From Gentiana macrophylla (taxonomy: Eukaryota; Streptophyta; Magnoliopsida; Gentianales; Gentianaceae), in contig CM047808.1 of NCBI GenBank assembly GCA_026214975.1, positions 8,458,267-8,522,266 on the forward strand: a DNA stretch of 64,000 nt, in the 5' to 3' direction. This document shows, in pieces, positions 12,001 through 22,560 of this stretch; the first letter of the stretch is position 1, and the number at the start of each line of letters is the position of its first letter. The notes below the pieces were generated by a model. That model saw only the letters and a list, made by a program, of their open reading frames with translations, searched no databases and was not told the origin of the DNA. Made by a program: the position numbers and the translations under genes.

Positions 12001-15000
12001 TCTAGCTGTCATATTTATGAACCAAATTATTATTTTATAATATCTGGATATTGTTTTGCAATTAAATTTTTTTTTTAAATTCTAATTTTTAAAATTCATT
12101 TCTTTGAGTAATAAATTCTCTTTATTTTCATGTTAGTTGGAAAGTTTCCTTTTTATCTTTTCTTTTTATTATTGTTTGTCTTATGAAATCCGTGACTTGT
12201 GCCCACGGGTATTGAGTTGAATTTTGCAGCTGATTGAGTGAGTGACGAAAAAATTACTGTATTTTCTGAACTTTCATGTGATCCCAACTGCTGCACGTGT
12301 AGTATACTATTAATGGTAAATCTTGGGCACTATTATTTGCATCAAATCGTTTTTACAGAATCCTCCTTATAAAAATCGATTCTAAATTGATTCGCGATCA
12401 TAATTGATTATGCAGGAAGTCGGTTTTTAATCGGCTCTAATTACGGCTTTCATTATGTAGTGTGGTGCACCGTAGAGTCATTACAAATAAAGACTTCATA
12501 AATCTTTATTGAAATCTTTTTACTTTTGGCCGACTCATTTTTCTTTATTTTTTGTTGTTGAAAATAGTTCTTATTTTATATATTGGCAGTTATGGCCCTA
12601 CAACTATAATTTTTGTAGTAATTTTAGTATACTTATATATCTAACCCAACTTCAGATCCGTTAAGTGTCCAAGACGTGCAACACGAAAATATCGTTGGGA
12701 ACCAAAAATATCATTATGAAAAAGATAAAAAATGCTATTTTTTAAACAATAACATTATATAAGGGACGCGTGACATATAATGTAGGGTTAAATACATGCC
12801 ATACATTATGCTTCTGTTAATTGTTTTAAAACTGGAAAAAAATATAATTAACGGACCAAAAATTAAATATGAAAGATACGAGTTAGTTTTGAGAAAGTGA
12901 TATAAATAAAAAAACCAAAAGGATGCATGTCATTTGTGTTTTTTTTTTTCTTTTTTTTTTTTTTACAAGTTTTATACCATAAAGTTACATTAAAGATAGT
13001 AGAAATGTAGTACTTGTGTGTAATATTTTTAAAACAGTTGTACCGTAAAATTTCTCGTTTTCATATTATTGGATTTTCTATGATCCATAGTAAAACTGTT
13101 GGATTGGGGAGAAGAAGGCAACCGGACAGATTCCGAACTCGCATCATTAAGAGCTGCTTTTACACAAGAAGTCGCTGTGTGGCATAAGCTTGATCATCCC
13201 AATGTTACCAAGGTAACAATTTTCACCCTTCTTAGATTTATATTTTCGGGTCATCACAATAACATTCGATCTTTAGAAAATCGAATTTAAACTCAACATT
13301 AATCGGGGCACCAGAGTAACATTCAAATCTAAACTCAACATTAATCAGGGCACCACAATAATATGCAATCTCTAGAAACTCGAACCTAAGCTTAACATTA
13401 ATCGGGGCATCACAGTAACATTTGATCTCTAGAAAATCAAATCTAAGCTAGGCGTTAATCGGGGCATCACGGTAACATTCGATATCTAGAAAGTCGAATC
13501 TAATCTCAATATAACAATATTTGACTTTAGAGAGATTCGATTGTCCAATTTCGACTATTATAAACTAGAACCTAACCTGAAGTGTGGTGCTACGATAGGT
13601 TAGCCGCGGTGTCTTTTAACACCAGCCTTTGGAAATGTTAATATCATTTCGTAGTTTACCAGATTGTATAAAAGATATTATGGTTATTATTTTTTGCCAG
13701 CTGATAGCTGTTTAACTAGATTTCAGAACAACATCAAGTTCCTTAATTTAAAAATTATTCATAATTGATTGGCTGATTTCTTTGTTTTTTTATGTATTTA
13801 ATTTTGGAAAATGACAAATATACTGCATCACCTACATCTGGCTGATTTGTTTATTTGAGAAGAATAAGATTATTTATTAAGTGCTGACAGATAACACTTT
13901 AGGGAACTTTTATTACAACATTAAACCACTATAAATTTATTGTTTATTATAGATTCATTGATTGATACGAGTCTTACAGTGAGACAATAGTAACAGTAAC
14001 CGTGACAGTATCAATTTTCATGCATGAATGCTACTGCCACAACAATACTGTCACAACAAGTGACATATAACGCGATTTCACATTGTTGATCATGGTGGGA
14101 CCCCATATCAATCAATATTCCTGTACGATGATCATGGTGGGACCCATATCACACAACGGATCTATTTTTATGGCACCACAGTGACATTCAACCTCTGAAA
14201 GTCGAATATATGGTCAACATTCGACTTTGCAGTCGAACCTAAACATGAGTGTGGTGCTTTTAACAAATTAATACGACAATCGACCATTGAAACGTCGATT
14301 TTATGGTCTAAAACCGAGTTTCAAAAGATCCCTTGTGTGTGGTGTGGTGTCACAAGAGTATGTATGATTTTGGTGTGGTGTCACTAAAGACAGGCAAAGG
14401 ATGTAAACAAGTACAATATTTTTTTTTTTTTTGAGGGGAAAACAAGTACAATATTTAACTGAACTTTTTGTTCTCTAATTTGTTATTTACTCAATTACCC
14501 TTCTATATCCATCAGTTTATTGGTGCAACAATGGGAGCTTCAGGGAGGAACATACAGACAGAGAGTGGTCATATTGGTATGCCAAGTAATGTTTGTTGTG
14601 TGGTGGTTGAATATCTACCTGGTGGTGCTTTGAAAAATTACCTTATAAAAAACAGAAGAAGAAAGCTGGCTTTCAAAGTTGTTATGCAGATTGCTCTTGA
14701 TATTGCTAGAGGGTAAACCACTTGTTGAATTCAATCTTTCATTTGTATTTTTTTCAAGATTTTGTTTATGTATTTTTTCTCGTCACGAGATTCTTGGGTA
14801 GAAAGTCTTTATCATATGGCCAGAATATAGAAAAATCTACTGCGGAGAGTACTTGTTACGGTCTCTTATAAAAAACAACCGGAGAACACGAGTGTTTTAT
14901 AATGTTATTACTAAACACACATAAAACGTGAGTGTTTCCCAGTGTTAGTTCTACACAAAGGAAAACACGAGTGTTTATTTTAGTTATTTTTGGAGCTTCT

Positions 15001-17308
15001 GTAATATCCACATAGTTAAAACAATAGAATTCTCACTTCCATATAAATGTGAGACATAAAGTCTTGTCAACTCGGGTTAGCCCTTTTAGGCCCAGTCAGC
15101 ACGACAATATAAGTAGTTAACTGAATCCTTTATGACTCAATTGGCGCTACCAGACACAGATTTTGGGGCGTTACAGCTTCGTAATAAGTACTGTCTGCAG
15201 TAGAATTTCCTCAGATTATGTTGCCTTTTACAACGACGTGGTGCAACACGGACCCTTCATATAAAAATTTCATTGGAACCACTTAGAGAATTTGCATCAG
15301 TTTCTTTTAACAAATTCTCCATTTTACATATTTAAACCCCATTTTCTCTAAGTCAGAGAATCTCTAAATGCATTGGAATTTCTATAATGCATAATTTGAA
15401 TAGAGATTTTGAAGATTGTGTATTTTACTGATCTTAGTATGGTGCATAAGGGTTTTATCGGATCTGAATGATTTGGATCTCTATCATATATATTTATCTT
15501 GTTTTATCGTATCTACAATAAGTGCTCTTATAAGTTTTGTTTTTCAAATTTTGCCAGGTTAAGTTACCTCCATTCTCAGATGATTGTACACAGAGACGTG
15601 AAGACGGAGAATATGTTGTTGGACAAGTCACGCACCGTTAAAATAGCGGATTTCGGTGTTGCTCGGATCGAGGCCTCAAACCCGAATGACATGACAGGAG
15701 AGACCGGAACTCTTGGATACATGGCTCCTGAGGTAAAATACCTCGAAAACTGACTCGGTTACAACATTTGTGTCATTACTTGTACACCATTGATCATGAT
15801 TGTGATCACTGATCTACGAATATGTAGCAAAACAATGTCGTGATACAATGCAATGCCTCTATCATTTTCCGGTAAAATATATTATTAATACTATATAAAA
15901 TGTTTAAATGTCAGGTTCTCAATGGTAATCCATACAACAGGAAGTGTGATGTATACAGTTTTGGTATTTGTTTATGGGAGATATATTGCTGTGACATGCC
16001 ATATCCTGACCTTAGTTTCTCCGAAATGACGTCCGCCGTCGTTCGCCAGGTACGGTATCTCTGAAAAGAATTACGGTGTAATAGTTATTTCCGAGTTATC
16101 AAAAGTGGAGGAGTGTGATATATTCTTACCCCGGCTCGCCTCTCTCAAACAGTAGGATTATGTACGCGTAAGTTGGATATATCACGGTCCTCCACTTGTT
16201 ATATCCTAAATTAACTTTTGAACCATAACTCTTTTCAGTATATCCTTTCTGTTCACCAAATTAAGTATCATTTGAGTGGATATGTTTTATTTTTATTTTT
16301 TTACAATACGACTATCGTAGGAAAACTGTAGCAAGTGACATGCATCGTTTGATATCCTTTCGTTTCTACTCTTTTTTTTACGTAGGAGTGTGAAAAGTGA
16401 AAGAAAGTGAAAATGGGAGGGTATGATGCATTGTACTTGATACAACTTTCGAATAACGGATGTATCATAAAATCTTTCCTTACTAGATTCAAATGCTCCG
16501 CGTGATGCACGGATTCTTCTATATGGTAACGCGTCCCGCATCTGACGCAGATACACATCTGATACGTAGGATACACACCTAGTGACGAATTTGTAATTTT
16601 CAAAACTTGGATACATGATTCGTTTATGCATTCCATAACTCAGATATGTGTTATGAAAAACCACGTTTAAAGTTGAGTAAACACCATTAGATAATGAATG
16701 AAAAATTTCCTTAGATGATGAAGTAGAAATGAACTTAATTGGTACGTATATTTGTAATATTTCAATAAATGGCCTCCCCCCCATCATATTTTTCAACCAC
16801 CCCCCACGCCACACCCGTGTATTCCTTATCGCGTATCCGTGTAACCTCGTAGAGCTGTGTTTATTATTAGATTTTTTATAGAATACAACCATTTTAGGAA
16901 GGTTATGCCAAGAAGCGTGCATCTTATACTTCTGTTTCTACTCTCTATCACAGTGTGTATAGTAAAAGATGATATAAATAAAAGGGTAAATAATACATGT
17001 CATTTTTGTTACAATCTTTCTACAACAGTTATACGATAAAGTTTCTTGTATTATTATACTTCAACTGAGTAAGAAATGAAATCTGTAACTATGAATGGCA
17101 GAATCTGAGACCAGAAATGCCTAGATGCTGTCCAAGTTCTCTTGCAAATGTGATGAGAAAATGCTGGGACGCGAATCCGGACAAGAGACCGGTTATGGAT
17201 GAAGTTGTTACTTTGTTAGAGGCTATTGACACTTCAAAAGGCGGTGGGATGATCCCAGATGATCATCCTCAGGGTTGTTTATGTTTCACACGGTATCGAG
17301 GCCCGTAG
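9043..17308 (+). CDS. Raf-like MAP3K-type kinase, CBC1/CBC2-like
   Basis: Six exons join in frame: 9043-9424, 13091-13212, 14516-14712, 15558-15732, 15915-16049, 17102-17308. All introns are GT-AG; the product is 405 residues. The N-terminus RADQIDLKSLDEQLERHLSR is followed by an Ala/Gly-rich linker (about 58-88) and the kinase domain. Visible are the glycine loop GTFGTV (111-116), Lys129 in VAVKLLDW, alpha-C Glu154, HRDVKTEN with catalytic Asp247, DFG at 265-267 and APE at 290-292. The C-terminal motif GCLCFTRYRGP has two cysteines. All catalytic residues are present. The sequence closely follows the plant Raf-like group that includes Arabidopsis CBC1/CBC2, cytosolic Ser/Thr kinases acting in stomatal signalling with HT1. 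That role is inferred by homology. Intron 1 (3666 bp) is unusually long and holds MITEs. Confidence 0.93.
9588..9738. mobile_element. hAT-like MITE with CGAATATA duplication (intron 1)
   Basis: The 135-bp element 9596-9730 begins CAGTGGCGGACCTAC and ends GTAGG..GTCCGCCCCTG in inverted form. It is flanked by a perfect 8-bp direct repeat CGAATATA (9588-9595 and 9731-9738). CAGNGGCGGA ends with 8-bp duplication are typical of hAT-type non-autonomous elements. A relative lies at 22316-22482. Confidence 0.8.
9739..10302 (+). other. Kinase intron 1, unassigned part
   Basis: Non-coding intron sequence. No element boundaries could be fixed. Scattered words like GGTTGAATATCGCCGTTGTAG resemble the dispersed repeat seen elsewhere in this gene's introns. 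Confidence 0.4.
10303..11097. mobile_element. hAT-like element rich in CCGAAC words (intron 1)
   Basis: The element spans about 10310-11090. The left end reads TGGGTGTTCATTGATACGG and the right end, inverted, TAGGGGTGTTCACGATTCGG. A 7-bp duplication GATATTA is present at 10303-10309 and 11091-11097 (the eighth base differs). Both arms are packed with TTCGGTTCGGTT/AACCGAACCGAA words in both orientations (10340-10560 and 10840-11075), and the middle is AT-rich. The structure fits a non-autonomous hAT-type element whose subterminal repeats could bind transposase. No coding capacity for a transposase is seen. Confidence 0.75.
11098..11732 (+). other. Kinase intron 1, unassigned part
   Basis: Intron sequence with no recognised element or coding segment. 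Confidence 0.4.
11733..11853. repeat. Short inverted-repeat element (intron 1)
   Basis: The left 28 bp (TTTGCATCACACTCAATCTA onward) match the reverse complement of the right 28 bp with five mismatches, enclosing about 65 bp. It is one of several small palindromic units rich in CACCACA and GTCGA words in and near the kinase gene; another unit of similar type spans about 12320-12475. Confidence 0.6.
11854..13090 (+). other. Kinase intron 1, 3' part
   Basis: Intron sequence with a related palindromic unit near 12320-12475 and a T-rich stretch at 12938-12965. The acceptor AG is at 13089-13090. Confidence 0.5.
13247..13510 (+). repeat. 57-bp tandem repeat in kinase intron 2
   Basis: Five degenerate units start GGGGCATCACAGTAACATT and end near GTTAATC: 13247-13304, 13305-13346 (15 bp shorter), 13347-13403, 13404-13460 and 13461-13510. 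Each contains a small palindrome around TCTAGA flanked by TCGAA/GAAAATCGA words. The array is confined to intron 2. Confidence 0.8.
13511..14515 (+). other. Kinase intron 2, remaining part
   Basis: Intron sequence. A 20-bp near-duplicate around GATCATGGTGGGACCC occurs twice (about 14088-14105 and 14120-14140), and an inverted-repeat unit with TGGCACCACAGTGACATTC lies at 14170-14260. The acceptor is at 14514-14515. Confidence 0.5.
14713..15557 (+). other. Kinase intron 3
   Basis: Non-coding 845-bp intron. A short word GAAAACACGAGTGTTT recurs at about 14881-14980, three times in degenerate form. Otherwise unremarkable. Confidence 0.5.
16050..17101 (+). other. Kinase intron 5
   Basis: 1052-bp intron. 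Its left (about 16303-16375) and right (about 16865-16950) parts share a weakly conserved direct repeat ending in TTTCTACTCT. A long minus-strand open frame (16293-16922) lies wholly within the intron and has no recognisable domain. Confidence 0.5.
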
Positions 17309-18929
17309 TAGATCACCGAGAAAAATGTCTAACCCGAAAGACTCATTAGTGGGCCAGACAGGTTAGATCTGTCCATCACTAATACGCGTTTTTCATTAAC
17401 TGTTGCAGCATATTGATGTGTGGCGTCTCGTGTGTGAAAAGAAAACAGAGACATTTCTGGTTTTAAGGCTTCAAAGACACTTGAGTTGTGAACTCATTGA
17501 TCATAATATAAGATTGATTGATTGATCAATGACTTTAAATGACAGAGAAGTATCTTTGAAGGGCTAAAAGTAGAGGGTACTTATCACTATTGAATGTATT
17601 AATAGTATGAAGAAATTGTATCTTTATTAAAAACTTCTACACATGGTTAGTGGAAAAGTGTTGTAAGAAATGATTGAACCACATTACAGTAGAAGAAGAG
17701 GAAGTTATTTGCACCACAGTCGATCTACCGTGGCAGTATATTTCGGGAAAAATTTGACTTTACAGAGGTCGAATATTACTTTGGTGTCCTGAAGGTAGAT
17801 TCGATGTGGTGTCAATAACGACTTCTTTGAAGAACTGAACATTGTGATTCTGGTTATGAAATCAGGCTATATATGTATGCCAAAAGATATATAATATATT
17901 TATGTGCATGTTTTGTATATATTTAAAGATGATCTCCAATATGTATCAAGTTGAATCTCTTCATATGCCATCTATAGTATATTAAAACCATCATAGTACA
18001 TACATGATCTCCAAGATGTATCAAGTTACACTTGGGAATGATGATCTGACCCAAATAAAATGTTCTGTAGGAGTCCCGATCGTTCTGTGGCCACATAAGA
18101 ACGGCTCGTGGAAGCGAACCGATTAATCTTTATAAGGTTTTGTCTTGCGTTTCAGATCACCTAGGTTTAGACCTCATCCAAACCAGCATCGACAATGAAT
18201 ATAATCCCGTTCGAAATTTGAAAAAAAAAAAGGTTTGTGCAGATTAAATAACAACTTAAATGCAAAAAGGGTTTAGGATTTTAAAGAATATGCAATGTAA
18301 AATTATTGATCTTCCGGATTTGTTTCCACCCACCTAAGGTAGTGAATCTCCAAGTCTTTGCTCCTTGAGTCTCCTTTGATCAAGCCTCTAAAGATCAAAT
18401 CTTCAAGTGTAATTTACTTGGTGTTTGAGAGAAACCATTACTCATAATTTTGAGCTAGGTGGCGGCTCCAATTAGATTTCGAGAATAATATTTATGCCTT
18501 TCACAGGGAAACACGAACTCCGGACGAACGACATAAATCTTACGCATGATTCAGTATCACGTCAAATCACTACTTCATGATTAACCCCATTATTTGCGGG
18601 GAAATCTCATTAGTGTCAAAATGTGACAATTTACACCACGATATTACAACAAACTCTAATCATATGGATAATTACACAACCGCCACTAGAATGACACTGA
18701 TTAAATAAGCAGGCCAGTCCAACACATGTATTCATAACATATTTCCACAGATCATTCCAAGTGTCAACACATTTTAATAGATGAGATTCCCTACCATCTT
18801 CATAAAATAGAAGACAACGGATACATGCTAGTCTTTATAAATTAATAATGTCCCGTTTATTTATACTGCGACTAAAGATGTTCAAAAATTAAATCTTTCC
18901 ATTAATTGAGATCTCATCATTCATAACTC
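17309..18929. other. 3' flank of kinase gene and intergenic DNA
   Basis: The first few hundred bases probably include the kinase 3' UTR, but no clear poly(A) signal decides its end. A 107-bp inverted-repeat unit lies at 17709-17815: TTGCACCACAGTCGATCTACC against the inverted TTGACACCACATCGAATCTACC. From 17830 to 18929 nothing is recognised. Confidence 0.5.
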
Positions 18930-19910
18930 AATATGTTAGAATGAAGATTCATCCGAACTAGTGCATCTTCATGGGGTTCCCATGTTCTGTTTGTGAGGAA
19001 TAAGGACGAGACTATGCGCTTGTGCATTGAGTAAAAAGAACTTAATAAGATCACTATTAAGAATAAATATCTCTTACCAAGGATTTATGATCCTTTTGAT
19101 CAGCTTCAGGGTTCCCGGGGGTATTATAAGATTGATCTAAGGTCGGGATATCATCAGTTGAAGATTTGTTAGGAGAACATACCTAAGACTGCTTTTGGGA
19201 CTTGATATGGACATTATCAGTTCTTGGTAATGACAATTGTGTTAACTAATGCACCGACAACTTTCAACGGACTGATGAATTAGGTCTTTGCCCCTTAAAA
19301 AAATGAATTAGGTCTTTAGTTCATATCTTGACAAGTTCGTTGTGGTGTTCATTGATGATATTTTTATGTGTTCCAAGAACAAGGACGAACAAGAGAGCGA
19401 TTAAAGATTGTGCTCCAAACTCTCAAAGAGAATAAATTGTTCGCCAAGCTGAGTAAGTGGGTGTTTTGGCTTGATCGCGTAGCATTCCTTGGTCATATGG
19501 TATCAGGAGATGGTATCAATGTTAGCCTCGAGAAAGTAGGGCAATTGTAAAATGGCAGAGATCTGAGAATGTTATTGAGATTAGATGTTTCCTTGGAATG
19601 GCATGATATTATTGAAAGTTTGTTTAGGATTTTTCTTTATAGTTGCCGGTTTGACTAAATTGACTAGAAAAGATGTTCAATTTCGCCGGTAATGTTACGA
19701 TTCCGAAATAGTTATACCCCATTCTGGGGGGAAATCAGACTCAGAGCAGTGCAGTGAGTTCTCAAGAATCTTTGGCATCATAACCCGCTTCTAGGCTATA
19801 ATCAGAGGTTTAGTTTATATGCCGGCGGCAGTCATAAGTTCTAGCTTGGTACCACATACAGATCTAGAGCCGTAGAGGCACAAGCATACCATCATTTAAG
19901 TTGTATTTTT
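18930..19910 (+). pseudogene. Decayed Gypsy reverse transcriptase fragment
   Basis: Plus-strand Ty3/Gypsy RT with stops and a small duplication. Readable pieces in order are a VRNKDETMRLCIE block (about 18990), [15 protein letters not shown] (about 19120), IPKTAFGT and YGHYQFLV (about 19180-19230), LTNAPTTFNGLMN (about 19240), then DKFVVVFIDDIF with the F(I)DD catalytic region (about 19330), and LFAKLSKWVFWLDRVAFLGH (about 19435-19495). A connection segment with IRCFLGMA follows. The words ATGAATTAGGTCTTT are duplicated near 19275 and 19303, inserting extra bases. No LTRs were found. Not functional. Confidence 0.85.
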
Positions 19911-19957
19911 TCACTAAATATTTCTATTACCGGTTTAGTTTTTTTCTCTTTCTAATA

Positions 19958-20205
19958 CTACCTCCGTCCCACAATAAGTGTCTAATTTTTGTTTTGTATA
20001 CAGATTAACAAAACAATTAATGTGTTATTTTTTAAATACTAATGAACACATGTATCCCTATCACTTAATAGATGTTTCTTTTAGAATATGAAACGAATAT
20101 ACAAACATGAAATATTTAGGTAAATAATATACTACGTACTAGTACTTGGAAAAGCATTAAATGATGTACTAGTTTTCTAAATAAATACTTTTTGTGGGGC
20201 GAATG
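19958..20205. mobile_element. Stowaway-like MITE 1
   Basis: Begins CTACCTCCGTCCCACAATAA after a TA and ends with an inverted, partly degenerate counterpart (TTTTTGTGGGGCGAATG) before TA. First of three MITEs of this class lying almost end to end. Confidence 0.65.
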
Positions 20206-20207
20206 TA

Positions 20208-20477
20208 CTACCTCCGTCCCAAAATATAAGTCATTCTACACTTTTAGATTTGTCCAACAATATAACTCATTCTACATTACCAATGCAACATTTATTACTC
20301 TTTCCCATATCTTAGCCCTAATTTATTATCAATCAAACTACTTTTCATTACTTAACAACTATTGCATTATTGATAGTCAATGGGCATTTTAGACATTAAC
20401 CTTCAAATATATGATATACCAATTTTTCAATCTGTTTAAAAACCTCTAGGATGATTTATATATTGGGACGCGAGTAG
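20208..20477. mobile_element. Stowaway-like MITE 2
   Basis: Begins CTACCTCCGTCCCAAAATAT and ends, inverted, CTACTCGCGTCCCAATATAT; the terminal inverted repeats match over about 30 bp. TA dinucleotides flank both ends (20206-20207 and 20478-20479), the target duplication expected of Tc1/mariner-derived MITEs. Confidence 0.85.
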
Positions 20478-20489
20478 TAAAATTTAATA

Positions 20490-20766
20490 CTCCCTCCGTC
20501 CCATTTTATGTGTCCATTTTCCTTTTTGGTTTGTCCCAAAATATGTGTGCACTTTGTGCATTAATTGATAAATTTATTTAAAAGCCCTTCCAACTTTATA
20601 CTATTATTTACAATAAAAAGTGTGTAGCATTAAATATTTTAACAACTACTTCAAGAGCATAAATATAAAAATATTTATTTATTCAATGTAATTCAAAGTA
20701 TTATTTCCTTAAATTTTGTGAAAAGTTAAGCTGGACACATAAAATGAGACGAAGAGACGAAGGGAG
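20490..20766. mobile_element. Stowaway-like MITE 3
   Basis: 277 bp starting CTCCCTCCGTCCCATTTTAT with an inverted right end containing CATAAAATGAGACGAAG. TA flanks at 20488-20489 and 20767-20768. The inside is AT-rich and non-coding. Confidence 0.85.
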
Positions 20767-20779
20767 TATCAGTGTTTAC

Positions 20780-21529
20780 TATTAGAGAAGAATGACATAA
20801 GATATAAAGAATAGAATCCAAATTAAAGATAAAGATGATATTCAAGTGAAAGATAGGATATAGTTTGGTTGAAATAAATATTTAAGTGATATTATTTATC
20901 TTTAGGTTTATCAATTCAATAAAACAGCTTTTAGTCTTTCATTACATGATTCGATTTTCTTTATATAGGAGATAAATGAGATAACAAACTAGATTTAAAT
21001 AAATACCTAAAGATAAATAATATGGGAAATTAGGGATAATGACACAATCTGAAATATTATTAAGCAATAGGACAACTACATATTTTTTATATGAGAAGAC
21101 AACTGCATAATTTTATAAATGGAATGACAAACAGTGAATCCCTAAAATCGGTGAATCTCCTAGTGAATCCCAAATCGTTGAATTTCGACGGTGAATTTTG
21201 ACAATGAATCCGAAAATCGGTGAATCCCGACAATGAATTTTGAAAATCGGTGAATTTCGATGAATGAATTTCGGCGATGAATTTAAAGCAATTGAATTTT
21301 AACACAAGTGAATTTCGATAGTGGATAAATAGTTTTGTTCTTATGCAAAAGTTTCAAAAGATCGCCCTTCTACTTAATTGATTAAATATTTTTGTCTTCT
21401 CCTCATTCCCTAAATAATATCACTTAAATATTTATTTCAACCAAACTATATCCTATCTTTCGGTTGAATATCATCTTTATCTTTGATTTGAATTCTATTC
21501 TTTATCTCTTATGTCATTCATCTCTAATA
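20780..21529. mobile_element. Long-TIR MITE, split by a nested element
   Basis: The outer 130 bp on each side (20780-20910 and 21411-21529) are inverted copies of each other, both starting TATTAGAGA and containing AGGATATAGTTTGGTTGAAA. A direct repeat TTTAC lies immediately outside each end (20775-20779 and 21530-21534). Removing the nested Mutator-like MITE (21024-21410 plus one target copy) leaves an element of about 350 bp. Superfamily is uncertain because a 5-bp duplication is not diagnostic. Confidence 0.75.
21024..21410. mobile_element. Mutator-like MITE, copy 2 (nested)
   Basis: 387-bp sister of 4980-5367. It begins GGGAAATTAGGGATAATGAC and ends TCCTCATTCCC, with a perfect 10-bp direct repeat TAAATAATAT at 21014-21023 and 21411-21420. 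The duplicated bases belong to the long-TIR MITE, so this element inserted into it later. The inside has about ten degenerate GTGAATTTCGACAATGAA units. Confidence 0.85.
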
Positions 21530-21710
21530 TTTACTAAATTCAAGTTTCTTTAAAGTAGTAGTAATAAATAAAGTAAGTAAACACACGTTTCTTTAAAGTA
21601 GTAGTAATAAATAAAATAAAGATATACGGAGACTCCAACTTGGACTATATATCTCGAATTACCTGCCGAATAAATACCCACGAGAATTCAAATCCAACAA
21701 AGCGGCCGCC

Positions 21711-21824
21711 ACATGAGCTGCGGCTCATACCCCCTGGCAAGAATCTGAGCTCACCCCCTACTAGCTGAGAGGGTCAGGGTTCGATCCCCGCCTCCTTTCG
21801 TTTCGGAAAAAAAAAAAAAAAAAA
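21711..21824 (+). mobile_element. tRNA-derived SINE 1
   Basis: A 96-bp body with a pol III B-box-like GGGTTCGATCCCC near 21776, ending CCTCCTTTCGTTTCGG and an 18-base poly(A) tract. It is flanked by a direct repeat ACAAAGCGGCCGCC (21697-21710 and 21825-21838). It inserted in DNA that is otherwise shared by the upstream regions of the RING paralogues (21620-21700 matches 48910-48960), so it postdates that duplication. Confidence 0.8.
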
Positions 21825-21838
21825 ACAAAGCGGCCGCC

Positions 21839-22315
21839 ATCCATAGAAAGCCTACCACCACCTCCTTAAACAGTCAAAAGCCATTTATTTCATGCGCTCG
21901 ATTAAAACAATATGATAAAAACTGCAAAGACGATACTTTTTAAAAGATATAATGGTTAAATGAATTCTCTATTTTTTTAAATTTTTTTTTTTACAGTTTT
22001 ATATACGTACACATCTTTCTAATTTACAAAATCTCTATCCGACATGGATTTCATAAGATTCTCTATTTTACATAAAAATTAGATATAAATGAAAATTTAC
22101 AGAATCTGAATAAATGTGGTAGATGTGATGAGAATTTTACAGAATCTGTATTTTACAGTTCAAAATAAAGTATCTGGTATAGTGTTATTTTTATTAAATC
22201 TAAACGTTAAAATATCTAATATACAGTTTTTAAAAAGAATTACAGTATCCACCACAAGTGCTCTTATATCATAAGCTTTCATTCTCCTTCTTCTCTATCA
22301 TCCTTCTCTTTATAT
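21839..22315. other. Upstream region of RING copy 1
   Basis: Non-coding. Parts (AGTCAAAAGCCATTTATTTC and nearby) match the upstream regions of the other RING copies at 43950 and 49000. A pyrimidine-rich stretch lies at 22275-22310. Confidence 0.5.
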
Positions 22316-22482
22316 CAGGGGCAGACCTACATGGTCGGGGGAGGGGCAGTTCCCCTACTGATCTCCCGAAAAACGATGTAGTTTTTTTTTTGTTTAAAAA
22401 TTAAAACACTAAAAATGTCCCTACTGGATTTTTGAATTTGTCCTAGTGTCCCTACTGCGAAATTTTTCTGGGTCTACCACTG
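22316..22482. mobile_element. hAT-like MITE in RING copy 1 promoter
   Basis: 167 bp beginning CAGGGGCAGACCTACATGG and ending GGGTCTACCACTG. It is flanked by 8-bp near-identical repeats (CTTTATAT at 22308-22315, CTATATAT at 22483-22490). It is a relative of the intron element at 9596-9730. It ends only about 78 bp before the conserved start codon and is absent at the same position upstream of the other two RING copies. Confidence 0.75.
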
Positions 22483-22560
22483 CTATATATATATATATGA
22501 CTATATAAGAATGATGTGTACATGCATATATAAGCCATGTAGAATATGGTGATACAAAAA

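Noticed and set aside
16293..16922. A 209-codon minus-strand open frame inside kinase intron 5
   Set aside because: It lies wholly in an intron, has no recognisable domain, is rich in residues expected from AT-rich non-coding DNA, and overlaps a degenerate direct repeat.
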